Shown piece by piece: positions 47,449-60,320 of a stretch of DNA of 64,000 bases (positions within the stretch are counted from its first letter, which is position 1; each line of letters opens with the position of its first letter). The position numbers were made by a program, and so were the translations under genes. Under the pieces are notes generated by a model. The model saw only the letters and a list, made by a program, of their open reading frames with translations. It did no database searches and was not told the DNA's origin. Origin of the DNA: Orthonyx spaldingii (lineage: Eukaryota > Chordata > Aves > Passeriformes > Orthonychidae); the NCBI GenBank assembly GCA_013397795.1, contig VZTJ01000625.1:186001-250000 (forward strand). The letters run 5' to 3'.

Positions 47449-50289
47449 TTTCCTGGAAATGAAATATAAAAGAATAGTTGTCTACTGGCTCAGCACGGGG
47501 CTTTGCTGGGGTTGGTAGAGAACCCTGTGGTGGGCAGGTTGGCAAAGCCCTAGAAAACACCCAGGTCCTGGGAGAGATGCTTGGACATTTTCTCAGTGGT
47601 ATTTAACTTGCAGATCCATGAGTGCCTCTGCTTTGCTCAGCAAAAATGGATCTGACCAGCACTCCCTGGGTAGCTCTTCCCTGCCTCACCAGGCTCTAAC
47701 ACAGCTCCTAACACTCTGCTTTTATCCATTGGCTCCCACCAAATGCTGACACTTCCACCAAACTGCAGAAAGGTGGCTGGATTGTTAAAACACATGCAAC
47801 ACCCGCTGGAGGTCTGTGCCCTCCTTTGCCATCCTTCCAGAGATCTAAGGGGGCTGCTGTTCCAGGGCAAGCTGAGCCCATTTGCTCATTCTGCACCTGC
47901 CTTTGTGTCCAGAGCAGCTTGGAAGGCAGAGCACGCAGCTTTCCCCTGTCCACTCTGCCAATAACAAAATAAGGGCAATGCCTTCAAAGACAGACCTCTC
48001 AGAACACAGAGTTCATCAAGCTCTCCGGGGGAGTTGTGATGCCCTCTGCATCAAACAGCCCTAAAAGTGTGTGATGCTGTTGGTTCAGCAGGGCCCAAGA
48101 GTCATTTTCAGGTCCTTGTTCTTTCTGTAGGAGAAAATTACGTTTTCCTTGTTTGATCTCTGGCACTTGCTGGATGGGAAAAGTCCACGAGTGTTGAGTT
48201 TGAACTGCTGCCAGACTAACAATTGTTAGCAGAAATGGACAGGATTTGGATGCTGCCTTCAGTGGTTTCAACACTCTTATCTGTCCTGCACATCATTACG
48301 TGTAACTAAGCACTGGAAAACCTTCCAGCCCTGCCTGCAAAACACAGGAGCGGCCAGGATGGGCCAAGACAACTGTGCAGACCTTGAGTATTCATTGCTA
48401 AGGACAGAATCTCACCCATTTTTAACGGGTCATTTATCAATGAACTCTCTTCTTAATGTACCTCTTTGAAGCACTTAAATGCCAGTGTGCTCTGCACTGC
48501 ATGGTTATGATGGAGATCCCAGCCATATGTCAGGCAGGAACTGTGACCCCTTTTTCTGTGATTAAGTTCATTTTTGTTCCATCCACTTTTTTGGTGTGTG
48601 TGATTAACTGGTGAATAAAAAAGCCGTTTTTTACTCTTCTTTGCAAGGGCTGGATCAGTTTTAATCATATATAATTCAGCACTTGCTATGCAATTTGCAT
48701 TCCCTGCTTTAAGATGAATTTGGCACTAAACAAGCACTCAGTTATACTCCCCTGCCTCTGTTTTCTCTGGAAGTTGCAAAAATTCATTCAAACAAAAGCT
48801 AAACCCTCCTGAAGATTTATGAAGATTAATGATGATTAAAATCAAAGAACAGAGATTCTTCTCCTGACATTACAAAGCCACAAGGCTCCAATATATGTCC
48901 TCCAGTGATACTTTTCCAGGCAACCCTGGGTTCAAAGACAAAATTGTGTGCATGTCAGTACTGGCACAGGTCATGCATCTGTCCATCATCGCTTCATCTC
49001 TCACTGACTTTTTTTTGCTTCTGACACTAAATATTAGACATGAAAGCTGGAGTTTGTAAGCCCAAAGCACAAGTGAGGACAAATAAGGCATACACTGAAA
49101 TTAGAGGAGGAAGCCAAGTTGGGAAAACCAGAGAAGATTTTAGCTGAGGAAGGGAAAAGGCAATGAGAAGTGAGTGGTGACACAAAACAATTGGAATTTA
49201 GGCATAAAGCCATACATATGTATTTACACATACATATGTATGCAAATGGAACTATGTCTATAGGTAGATAATATAGATTATAGCATCATCGCAGAGAGAT
49301 GATCAACATACAGCTGATCAAAGTTAGGAAATGCAAAGAGGAACCCAAACTAAGTACTTGCAGTTACTCTCTGGAATCACTTCTGTGCCCTCAGTGACTA
49401 AAGGAGAGCCCAGGGAGCCTCACTCAGCCGGGATCACTCTCATGGCCTGTGGGGCTCACGGGGGACACAGAGGGTTGGAGGGATGGAAGGAAAAGGCAGG
49501 ATGTGCTGGAACAGCAAAAAGACAAACCCAGGAGAACTTACACTGGGATAAACAAGACTCCACATTAGAGACATTGAGGCTGTAAATGCAAGGATTCAGA
49601 AGCTGAGACACGCCATGAGCAATCCAGAGGGAGCTGGAATCCATCCTCCCATCCCACACCAGCATGAGGACACAGTCTGTGTCAGCACAGTCACATAACA
49701 ACTCCAGGCTCTGCATTGATACAACTTTACACTAAGGAGTGATTCTCATTACGTGTATCTACCTTGCCCAGAACATCAGCTGGCTGACAGTCAGACCCAG
49801 AGACATTATTTTAATCATCTAACTGAGGTGAGAATTGTACCTTTGGAAGCAGTTCAAGCCTTGTGTCTGTACCTCGTGCAACATTTAGAGTGCTGTGCCG
49901 AGCAGGGAGAGGCTGCACTGCGAGATCTACACAGCCTTGGCAAGTCTTTCCTAATACATCTCATAAAAGGGAGAGCAAAAGAGATATTTCAGCCAGGTAA
50001 CTGTGAGTCATAAAAAGCATAAAACCAATGTGGAGGCCACAGAATAAGGAAAAACAGTGGGAAAATGATGAGAGACAGAGAAGACGAATGGATCATGTCT
50101 TGGGATGGTTCCAAAACCAGGATGACAAATTGGTTTCCCCTAGAGCTGCTGAGTTTAGGCACTGGGCAGAAATGGGCAGATAATGAACAACAAAAGCAGT
50201 GTGTTAAAAAATAAAATATAAAGTATAGAGTATATAGCAAATATTTAATTATTTGTCATATAAGGGTGGTACAGAGGAAAAGAAGAAGT

Positions 50290-50406
50290 CAAGGCCGGCT
50301 TGGAGCAACCTGGTCTAGAGGAAGGTGTCCCTGACCATGGCAGAGGGTAGAAAAAGGTGAGCTTGAAGGTCCCTTCCAACCCAAACCATTCCATGATTCT
50401 CTGATA
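50290..50406 (+). repeat. Short CR1 3' fragment
   Basis: It runs from gtcaaggccggcttggagcaacc to cttccaacccaaaccattccatgattctctga. Confidence 0.92.
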
Positions 50407-52343
50407 ATTGTCTTGGCAATCACTTAGTTTATGTCCCCTGAGATGGATATCTTTGTTTCTCTGTCACCACAGGAGCCAGTTGCCCATGTGTGGGTGTTCA
50501 GTGTGACTTGGGATACTCCAAGGGGTCTGAGATATGAACAGGGCTGCAGATGTGACACAGTCCCATGGGAACCCTGCACATTTCTGGAGCAGCAACTGAG
50601 CAGAGCTTTAGGCAGGGCAACAACTCAGCTGTAGCTTGACATATGAAATTGGAGGGATAAAGCCCTTGGAGATCAATCCTGGTCCCATAGGAACAAGTGC
50701 TGAAGGTGCAGTGAAACAGAGAGAGGTGATTGTGAAAATGCAAGTTCCAGGTGTCAAATGTGGCCACAGCAGAGACCATGAATTCACTGCTCAGAGAAGA
50801 GCCCTGACCTGTGTCAGGGGTTAAAAAAAGCACCTGGAGCCAGTCAGATTGAGAGTTTGCTGAGGGTGGGACAGGCCTTGCCTGCTCCCCACAGCAGCAC
50901 AGAGCCAGCAGTGCCTCCTGCCACAAACACGGCGGCCCTGGAAGCAGCACTTTCCAAACACCAGGGAAGGAGCAGCATCCTCGAGCCACGGTGTCTCCAC
51001 CTGGACTAGACCTGCAGTTACATCAATTATGTGTTCCTTGCATCCTAGACATCCCAGGGCATGCAAGGAAATGAAATAATAATAAGTTATTAAGCAAGGT
51101 TTGAACCTTTGTGCTGAACTTTCTCCTTATGCCTTCACTATTTCTCTTATGGAAATCTGTTTTCGGTCTCAGCTTAAACAACCAAATATGAATTTTGCTG
51201 TAAGAAATGATCTTGTAATCCAAGACAACTTGAGCCATACAAAGGTCTAGTAACTTGCTTGAAGGCTTCTTTTACCCTTGTAAAACAAGAGTTCACCAGC
51301 AATGGGAGCAGAATCCTAATATTTAATTACTGGCTGCAGTTCACATGCAATTATTTATGACACGCATTCAATGATTATTCATAGGTTTTGTATCGGGGGC
51401 GGGGGAAGGTCAGCAGGTTGAAAACAAGCCCTAAATTCAGAATTACTTGCTGAGGAGAGCTGGGGAAAGATGATTATGATGGAAAACGCAAGAGAAGAGC
51501 ATAAAGGAAATTGATTATGAAGATTTACCAGGAACATGTGTACTATTAAAAACTCTATTGCACATCAGTGAATTTCAGACACTTAAATCAACAGAACTTT
51601 AAAGGGAAATCACATTTTTGTCATTTAATCAATGTAGGTAAAAGTGTTGTTGGTCTCTCTTCCCTGTTCTCTGTTGACTTCAGTTTCCCAATTTAGAGAA
51701 ATCCAGTGCTCAATCTAATTTTAAGTGTCATGAAGTTTGAATAGACCAGAGGCAGCTGAAAAAGCCAGAAGTAATGAAGTTCAGCTTTTGTCCTAACTGT
51801 CTGTAAAATCCAGCTAATCACAGCTCTCCTTGAGTGGCATTTGTTATTTCAATAACCCTTTTCCCCCACATGGCACATGGAGCTGCTCTCAGCCTGTGCT
51901 GCTCTGCTGAAGAAAACACAAAACTGTGCCAGCAACTGACTGTGAGGACCCCCTTCCTCCACCTCATGATGAAAAGTAATTCTGAGTTGTTTGGGGCCTG
52001 GCCAGAGACAATATTACTGGTGAAGTCCAGTTCCTCTGCTGCCTTTCACCTTATAGAGTAACATTTCTGTTTGCAAGGGCTGTTGCAATCAGGGGCCAGC
52101 GCTCCTGGCTGAGGGCAGGGATAAACAATAAGGCAAAGGGCTGCAGTGGCTGCTTTCCATATTGGAAGTGTTTTTTCAGCTGTGGATGAACTTGGAGATC
52201 CCAGTGCCCAAGGAAGAATTAAGCTGCTACAGTATTTCCCCATGGCACCCTCAACATTGGCCTTTCTGCTCAACGGCAGAAAGGTTCTGATGCAGGAGAG
52301 GGTTGGAAGGTCCCTTTTAACTCAGAATATCCTGTGATTCTGT

Positions 52344-52406
52344 GATTCTGGAGCCAGTCAGATTCTGGAGCCAGCCAGTCAGCTCCAGTCAGATCTGGAG
52401 CAGGCT
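52344..52406. repeat. Imperfect tandem repeat rich in 'tctggagccagtcaga'
   Basis: The unit tctggagccagtcaga is repeated with small changes over about 60 bp, just after a weak CR1-tail-like stretch (gaatatcctgtgattctgtgattctgg). Confidence 0.6.
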
Positions 52407-52459
52407 GGGAATCACCAAACGAGGTAGTGACTGCAGTGCCCTGGTGAAAAGAAGATCAC

Positions 52460-52725
52460 AGACTCATAGAATGCCCTGATTTGAATAGGACCCACAAGGA
52501 CCATCGAGTCAAACCCCTGGTTCTGCCTAGGACATCCCAATAATCCCTGGCAGCGATGCCCAAATGCTCCTGGAGCTCTGGCAGCCTCGGGGCCGTGCCC
52601 ATTCCCTGGGAGCCTGGGCAGTGCCCAGCACCCTCTGGGGGAAGAACCTTTCCGTGAAATCCAACCTGACCCTGCCCTGACACAGCTCCTGCCGTTCCTG
52701 GGTCCTGTCCCTGCTCACCAAAGAT
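52460..52725 (-). repeat. CR1 LINE 3' fragment
   Basis: It begins actcatagaatgccctgatttgaataggacccacaaggacc and belongs to the same subfamily as 11190-11505. Confidence 0.9.
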
Positions 52726-53424
52726 TGCTACACCCATTTCAAAAGACAGAAACCACGAGGAAGTGATGATGGCCACGAGGGAAGGGGCATGAACCTGTCT
52801 CCGGACCAGAGCCACCCACGAAGAGCCGGAAGGGCCCCAGAGGAGGAGAGTGCTGGGTATGCAGCATTTGGGCCCTTTTCGGATGGTGGTGTGACTGCCC
52901 TTGCTTGTGTGGTCTTGTGTTAATTACTAGCAGGTGTTATGGAGGAAACGAGGTCAAGGAGAGGCTACAAATTAGGGTGGACATTGGGATTGTGGGAATG
53001 AAGGATGAACAGAGGCTGGATGTGGTCACTGATCGGAACAGAGCTAATGTGTCTAGAACAGAGCTAACAGTCTAGAAGTGGGTCAGTGTAAGGTCATTTG
53101 GAGCAAAACCCACCCGTGGATGAGAGAGGGTAAAGGCCTGGAGCCCTGACTGCTCCCTGCCAGGACCTGCCCTGCAGCGGGGTGTGCTCACCGCTGTTCT
53201 GCTGAGCTCAGCACGCAGCTGATTAAACCCCGGTGCTGCGGGTGGCAGCCAGGCAGGTCCCTTCAGACAACAAAAGCACTGGGTGATTCACGAGTTCAGA
53301 GCCAGGAGGCAGAGCTGACCTCCTCCCTCACACAGGCCAAAGGATTGCATCCACTTACCGTGATAATGGCCACAGTAATTTGCCTTTGGCTCAAGTCTGT
53401 TTTCCAGAGCAGAGCTCTCTTTGG

Positions 53425-53650
53425 TAAGAAAATCTCAAGAGAGAAAGAAATCTGATATCATCCCAGGAAGTTTGTTCCAATGGTTTATCACCCCTCTTGC
53501 CAAAACGTGCTTTCCTTGGCTCCTTTGGTTGTAACTGGCCCAAATTCTTCCCCCACCTCTTGTTGCTGCTTTCCTGTGAGGATTGAATTCTTGGAAACAC
53601 TTTGATAACAGAATCACTGCACCACCCATCTTCCTTCTGCAACTTCACTC
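53425..53650 (-). repeat. Diverged LINE reverse-transcriptase C-terminal fragment
   Basis: The minus-strand frame at 53435-53629 reads ASYNQRSQGKHVLARGVINH followed by WNKLP. The WN(K/R)LP motif preceded by a basic, aromatic stretch is the usual end of CR1/L2-type reverse transcriptases. No reverse transcriptase core is attached, so only the 3' end of an element survives. Confidence 0.5.
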
Positions 53651-55989
53651 CTTAACATCTCTGTCCCTGGGAGGTCTTTGCTGATTTCTAAATTATTTCT
53701 GTAGTCCTTTAATTCACTGATTCAGTGGCTCAAAATCTTCCCTCCCTGGCATGGGAAGAGTGCCCATCCCCACTTTTTTGACATCCACCTCAGCTCTGCT
53801 GGTTTGCTCCAGTGTGGAGTTTTCATTTGTGTGCCCATGAAGGGTTTGAGTACTGCACACAACATCTCAGCAAATCATCAGCACTGCCTGTCTGCCATGG
53901 CCCCTAACTCCCCTCTCTGCTGAAATATCACCATTCTGTCATGAGGGATTGTGTTTTGCCTCCTGTCCTGGAAACCCAGAGCCTGCATACAGCTAAAGAA
54001 AAAGCTCACAGCACCTGCCGTGCTTGTCTACCAAAGATGAGGATTTGTCTTCAGTTATTCAATACCTCCACACTACAGATTTTTATCTTGTCCAAGAAGA
54101 GTATCAATATTTTTAATCATGCAATTAAAGACCATATCAGAATGGAAAGACACCGGAGGAAAGGAATTACATTGCACAGACAGCCTTGGATCTGTCACTG
54201 TTTGTCTTTTGACTGCTTGGCTTTTCTACCTTAACCTTCTCTGATAATACCAGACCATCATCCCTCACAAGACACTACTGGGTGTAATGTACCTGTGCTG
54301 ACCTCCCGCTGTTCTCAGGATCTCCAAAATAAACACAAAATAAACACTCAAACTTCTCAGGTTTTCAAACCGCCTTAGAGAGCGGCACAGGCGTCTCATC
54401 TGGCCTTGCTGAACCCCTCCCTGCCTGAACCCTCCCCACCTGAAGAGCACAGGTGGGATCAGCAGTGAGCCCCACGTGCTCCAGGGAGGACACACAGCCT
54501 GGTTTGGGATGGATGCCAGGTGGGATGCACCTCAGGGGAGGGCTCCTGGCCTAGCTTCTAGCAATGGGATTGGAAATCCCTCAACCATTTCATGCCTTGG
54601 CTTCTCCAGCGGGGAGGTGAGTCTGGAGATGCCGGCACACAGAGCTTTGAGACGCTGGGGGTTCTGCCAGGTAGGTGACAGTCGCAGGGTGTTTATTTCT
54701 GGTTTGGAGTGAACCTGGAGTGCTCCAGAGCTGGCACCAGGCACAGATACAGGGGTGTCTGTGCCTGGCTGGCTTAGCTGGCCCAGGGCATTTGCTCATG
54801 GCCTGGCTGTGCCTGGGAACAGAGCCCAAAGAGCAGTGCCACTGGTGGCACTCAGTGCTCCCTGGGACACAGCGAGCCTCCAGTGCTGGAGAGGAAGCCA
54901 ATTCGAGAGTGTGTGATCAAATAAGGAAGAAGTTCCTAAGTCCTCAATGGGTTTTGATCATTTCAGCCTAACTTTGTTTTCTGGAGCTGAATCCACTCTT
55001 TCAAGATGCCACTAATGCCACATCCCCTCTAAAGTGCTCATTTCATGCTGCACTCAATTCCAATTTTCTTTGAGCTCTCATGGGACATTTTCAGAGACAG
55101 ATTTCATGGAAACACAGTTGAGGTGGGTTGAACTCTGACCTGAGAAGTTCTGAGTTCAGCAAGCATTGTCGACCCTCCTACATCTACTACAACTCTGGGC
55201 TGATGATTGGGGGCCAGGTAGTGAACCACACAATTTCCTTGCTAGTGATGCTGGTCACAGACTTCACTGTCCATTGGCTCTAAATCATGGAGCAGCACCA
55301 TCCCTGTCCATCCACCCCCTCCAGGCAGTCCCTGTCTAGTCTGTGTGAGCTGGGCATTTTATACTACACTTGTGCTGCATATTCCCAGCTCATTGCAATG
55401 CCATTCTCCACAAAGAAACCCCCAATTTCATGAAATTAGAAGTTGGCACAGCTGAGTGAAGACAGGGCTGACTCAGAGGGCTGTGCTGATGTTACGCTGA
55501 TTTACACCGGCCTGGGGGAAAGCCACACTGCTTCTCCTTTCCTTTGATTGAGTAGCCATGGGGACAAGAGAATGAACAGATGACAAAATAAGAGATCATG
55601 AATCTAGAACATGCAGCTGGAATTTCCCCAGCAGACTCACAATGTGAAACATCCAAAAAAAAGCCTGTGAAATATGAATTAATGTAAGGACAAGGTTTTA
55701 ATCACAGTTAAACCACCACAGAAATTCCACAGAGCTCAGTTTGGTGACTCTGGGTGTTTGCTGACATCACAGATGCCTCTAGTGCACAAGGAAGAGGCTT
55801 TGATCATATTTTTGATGGTGTCAGTTCTGCAGTGAAGTCAGTGGTGGATAAAAGTGTGAGATCAAAGGCAAGTTTCATGAGCTGCTGTGACTGGTTAGCT
55901 CTGCCACCTCTTCTGGACACACAAACGTGTACTGGGGAGCTGCTGGCCCTGCCAGTGGTCAGCAGGGCTGTTGCAGAGTCTCTGCTCTG

Positions 55990-56245
55990 AATCACAGAAT
56001 CACAGGGTCATTCAGGTCGGAAAAGACCTCCAAGACCATCGAGTCCATCCTGTGCCCAATCCCCACCTTGTCCCCAGCCCAGAGCACTGAGTGTCACCTC
56101 CAAGTGTTCCTTGGACACCTCCAGGGATGGGGACTCCAAACCTCCCTGGGCACCTTCTTCCAAGGCCTTCCAAGGTGCACCTCCCTGGGCACCTTCTTCT
56201 TCACCTTTCTGTGAAGAAATTCTTCCTAATATTCAGGGATGTCAT
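55990..56245 (-). repeat. CR1 LINE 3' fragment
   Basis: It begins atcacagaatcacagggtcattcaggtcggaaaagacctcc and ends near ctgtgaagaaattcttcctaatattcaggg. It carries a short internal duplication of 'cctccctgggcaccttcttc'. Confidence 0.9.
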
Positions 56246-56796
56246 GTTTGTGGTGAAAATCAGAAGTGAAGGAAATGAAAATCCAGATGTTTGGTTTTCA
56301 TTTGCTGCTTATAGGACTGTACCAAATGCAGCATCAGGACCAAACTCCTGCTGAGCACTGAAGAACTTTGACTACTCTGAGAGGAGAGAGAAGCCCTGCA
56401 ATCCATGTCCAGCAGCAGGAAATTGTGCAATGGATGTGTTTGTCCCATCCATTGCCTTGTGGCACCTTTACAGAACCAGTTACACGAGACTCACCCTCTG
56501 CAGCCCAGACCTTTCTGTGGTGTCACCACAAGGCCAGCTGGGTGCATGTGGCATCACCTGTTTTGCCTTGGAAACAGAGGAAGAGTCTGCGCTGGTTGTG
56601 TCCAGGTGGAAATGCAGAGACACCTCATGGCTGTGTTGGCTCTTGCTGGAGTCTGAACGACACCCGGCTGTGCACACACAGCAGGAGTGACTTTGTGCCA
56701 TGGTTGTTCACACCCACGACTTGTCCAAGCAGCCACCACTCAAGGCAGCCCCAGTGAAGATTTATCCACTTCTACACTGCAAACTAACCCATGCTT

Positions 56797-56893
56797 CTTC
56801 TAGTGGGAGGTGTCCCTGCCCATGACAGGGAGTGGAACTGGATGAGCTTTAAGGACCCTTCCAACCCAAACCATTCTGGGATTTTATAACTAC
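56797..56893 (+). repeat. Short CR1 tail
   Basis: It runs from cttctagtgggaggtgtccctgcc to ccttccaacccaaaccattctgggattttat. Confidence 0.9.
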
Positions 56894-57612
56894 AAGGTGG
56901 GAGAGGAAGACCCACAGAACCGAGCAGTCCTACCTTGCATGGTCCTTGTGTCCTTCCAGGCTGTGCATCCTGGCTTCCTTCCTATGGATACCACAGCACG
57001 GGGCACAGCAGAGCTGGATGCAGAGTCTGAGCCCTCAATGCAGTGCTGGGCCACGGCCAAGGCCCTGCAATAGGCACTGCAGCCAGAGATTTCTCCTGAT
57101 ACTGTGTTCTGTGAAGGATGCGCTCCTAAAGCTGTAGAACAGTTCTGGAAACGAGGCTCCCACATCACCTCAGTGCTTCTGAACATGGAGCTCCTCATGT
57201 GAAAAACACAGCGGTGCTCAGCTCCAGAGAAATGACAGATCAAGCGGGAAATCGATGTCACTTCTTGTAAATTAAGAAAAATACTGTATTGACCTCGCAT
57301 GTGCTTGGCTGGGTAAAGGCACTGGCTCGTGGCTGCCCACAGAGAGGGTAAGAGACCCTCTGTTATCTTGTTGCTCCTGCCACAGAGTGGTGAAATTGGA
57401 GGACTAGACCCAAGTTCAGCTGTGTAGTCACTCTACAATGCAGAACTTGTAAGAAACTTAATTGAAACCAAAAAGGAAGGATTTGCCTCAAATTATGTAA
57501 CCAATCCTTCCCTTGTGCTAATGAAACAGCCTCTTCTCTAAATTTTATTTTGGGCAAGTGCTATTCTGAGGGGAAAATGGTCCCAAATAGGATTTTTTAA
57601 AAGAAAATTTAT

Positions 57613-57705
57613 TATAGAATCATAGAATGAGTTATTATACAGAATCATAGATTAAAGGTTGGAAGGGATCCTAAAGATCATCTAATTCCAACTCCCAATT
57701 AATAA
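57613..57705 (-). repeat. Short CR1 tail
   Basis: The 'atagaatcatagaatgag' and 'agaatcatagattaaaggttgg' stretches are a duplicated CR1 terminus, followed by aagggatcctaaagatcatctaattcc. Confidence 0.85.
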
Positions 57706-58419
57706 TCTCTCCAATAATGGTCTCGCAAAGTGCTGTGGGATCAAACATTTCTTTTTACCCACCCACAGAGCAAATGGAGATGCACAAAGAGAAAATGACA
57801 TATTTTTGCCTATAAATAGAAAACCCAAATGTCCCCAAACTAAGACAAATGTGGCCTCTGAACTGTTGCCATGGGGCGTCCTGCAATCTGGTCAATTCTG
57901 CTCAGAGTTTTGCAGCTGGAGTTCATCTCTACAGATGCAGCTCAGGAGCCAAACCACCTCCTTTTTGGCCAAAAACATTTTCTCTTTTGCCAAAAATTCA
58001 TCAGGTTGCTGGGATCATCTTTCTTGCCTCTGATTTTGTTGGTATTTCCCACAGAGGAGAGACAAACTCCAAAGGTTTTGCAACCCACGCTCTCCATTAG
58101 AGCACCCGCCCACTCCCTGGGGTTGGTTTAAGGTTGGGGCTGCCCCGTGGCCCATGTCAGGCTCTGGCCTTGTTTTTGGGGTGAGTCACATCTTCCCGGG
58201 TGGCCTTGGGATGCAGCCTGCAAAGGGCTGCTTTATCAGCCCGAGCACACAGAGCTGAAATCTCTTTGGCCATGCACATGCAGCAATGCCAATGTGCTGT
58301 CCCTGTGCAGGGCAGCTCGTGCCACATGGCACACGGGATGGAGAGCTCTGGGTGTGCTCAGTGCCTGCAGTGCCTGCTCAGGCTCCACCAGGAGCCGTTT
58401 GGTTCTTGAATCCCTGCTG

Positions 58420-58533
58420 GGTGTGGATGTGCCACTTGGGGACATGGCTCAGTGGTGGCCTTGGCAGTGCTGGAGAATGGTTGGACTTGATTGTCTTAAA
58501 GGGTTTTTCCAACCTAAACGATTTTATGACATT
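58420..58533 (+). repeat. Short CR1 tail
   Basis: It runs from acttggggacatggctcagtggtgg to gtttttccaacctaaacgattttatgac. Confidence 0.85.
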
Positions 58534-59899
58534 TCTATCAACCCTTTTTTATGCAGGAAAACCTGGATTTGTGGTCATCAAAATTCACCTGAGGGGATAT
58601 TTTGATTTTGCAAGGACAAACAAATTTTACTGGAGTATGGCAGTTTTGTACCTGGGCTTCTCTGAGACCGGAGGCATAACCAAGGGGTTTGACTTGCAGC
58701 CACATTCATCCCTGACAGATGTGCATCTAACTTGCACTTGGTGCACTCCCATGATAGCTTTAAGTCCAGTGTTTCTCCTCCCAGTGCTCAGAAACTTCTG
58801 ACCTTGGCTTATATTGAGCCATTGACTTCTTGTCCGTTATAAAACTGTGCAATGGACGGATCCTCTCCTCTGCTGCTCCCAGCTGTATCCCCCCACAGCT
58901 CTTCTCCAGACTAAATGAATCCTATTGCCCTCGTTTCCCCTTTGAAAAGGACTGAGGCCCAATGACAGCCTTAATGATTCTACAATTTCATGACTCTGTT
59001 GAAAATGTACATTTCTTCTTGAAGACCCAGATATTTGCCATTTTTGAGACCCATTTCCAATTGCAAATCAGCATGAGAATAGGAAAACCCCAGAAATTTT
59101 GTTTTTCAGTGAGTCTATCCAGTATGAGAAAACAAAAGCTGATGGAAGGCAAGCTTTAGTTGGGCATCAGAATGGCCACAGCCTCTCATTTCTCACTTCC
59201 CACCATCACTTTCACAAGCCCGGGGCAGACCCAGGGAAGGGTCCATGTCAAATCACCCTGCAGTCACCAGCAAAGAGCTGCTTGCCTTCAAAGCAGAATC
59301 CCCCCCTCCCACCAGATCCCCAGCTCTCCTCTGCACCCCAGCTAACCTGCAGAGAAACAGGTGCAGAGACAGCACCTCACCCAGAGAGAGGTGAGGTAGG
59401 GCAGAGCTTGTGCCTTGGTCATGTACACTTAGTAAATGTGCTTTTAATCTCATTAATGTTTGAAAGAAGCAGTGGTGGATGAATCATCTGATGCAAATGG
59501 AATAGTTTAGGGAATACATGCATTTTCATTAGCCTGACTTCTCCTCCAGCACTATGTATTAGCATGGAATTAACCCATTAATTCTATTGATTTCAGTTAA
59601 TATTGTGCATTCCATTAGTGCTCGAATCCCCACAGACTCCTTTCCAACCATCTATAGGAACTGGCTTGTTTAATCAACACTGAGCAACTAATTGAGGCAA
59701 CAGTTTGGGTCATGAAGTAAAGAAGAAAATTGTTTCTAATTGAGAGAACAGGAGGAATTTGGGGAGGCAGGATGGAATTATTACTGCTGGAACAGGGCCA
59801 GGACACCAGACACCACACTCTGCTGGTCCTGCCAGAAGTGCCATGGGAGTTGTTCTGTAAGGACAGCTGGTGGAGGCAAGAGAAGATAATTTCACCTGT

Positions 59900-60320
59900 T
59901 CATGAAATGGTTTGGGTTGGAAGGGGCCTTTAAAGCCCATCCATTTCCAACCCCCTGCCATGGGCAGGGATAGCTTCCACTAAATCAGGGCTCCAAGCCC
60001 CAGTGTCCAACCTGGCCTTGGACACTGCCAGGGATCCAGGGGCAGCCACAGCTGCTCTGGGCACCCTGTGCCAGGGCCTCCCCAACCTCATCTTAAAACA
60101 TTTTCTTTATATCTAATCTAAATCAACCTTCTTTTATTTTAAAACCATCACCCCTCATACTATTGCAGCAGGTCCAGCTAAAACATTTGTCCCTATCTTT
60201 CTTTTAGTCCCTTTGGGCACAGGAAGGTGCTTGAAGGTCCCCCTGAATCCTCCTGTTCTCCAGACTGAATACCCCCAGGTCTCTCAGCTTTTTCTCACAC
60301 GAGAGGTGCTCCATCCCTTT
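59900..60320 (-). repeat. CR1 LINE 3' fragment
   Basis: It begins gttcatgaaatggtttgggttggaaggggcc and extends through 'ctgttctccagactgaatacccccaggtctctcagc'. Confidence 0.92.

Noticed and set aside
56890..57300. Minus-strand 136-codon ORF starting MRGQYSIFLNLQE, considered as GFRA4 exon 1 because bird GFRA4 starts MRG.
   Set aside because: There is no GT donor in phase 1 at the right place (only a phase 0 GTGACA), and the hydrophobic core is poor.
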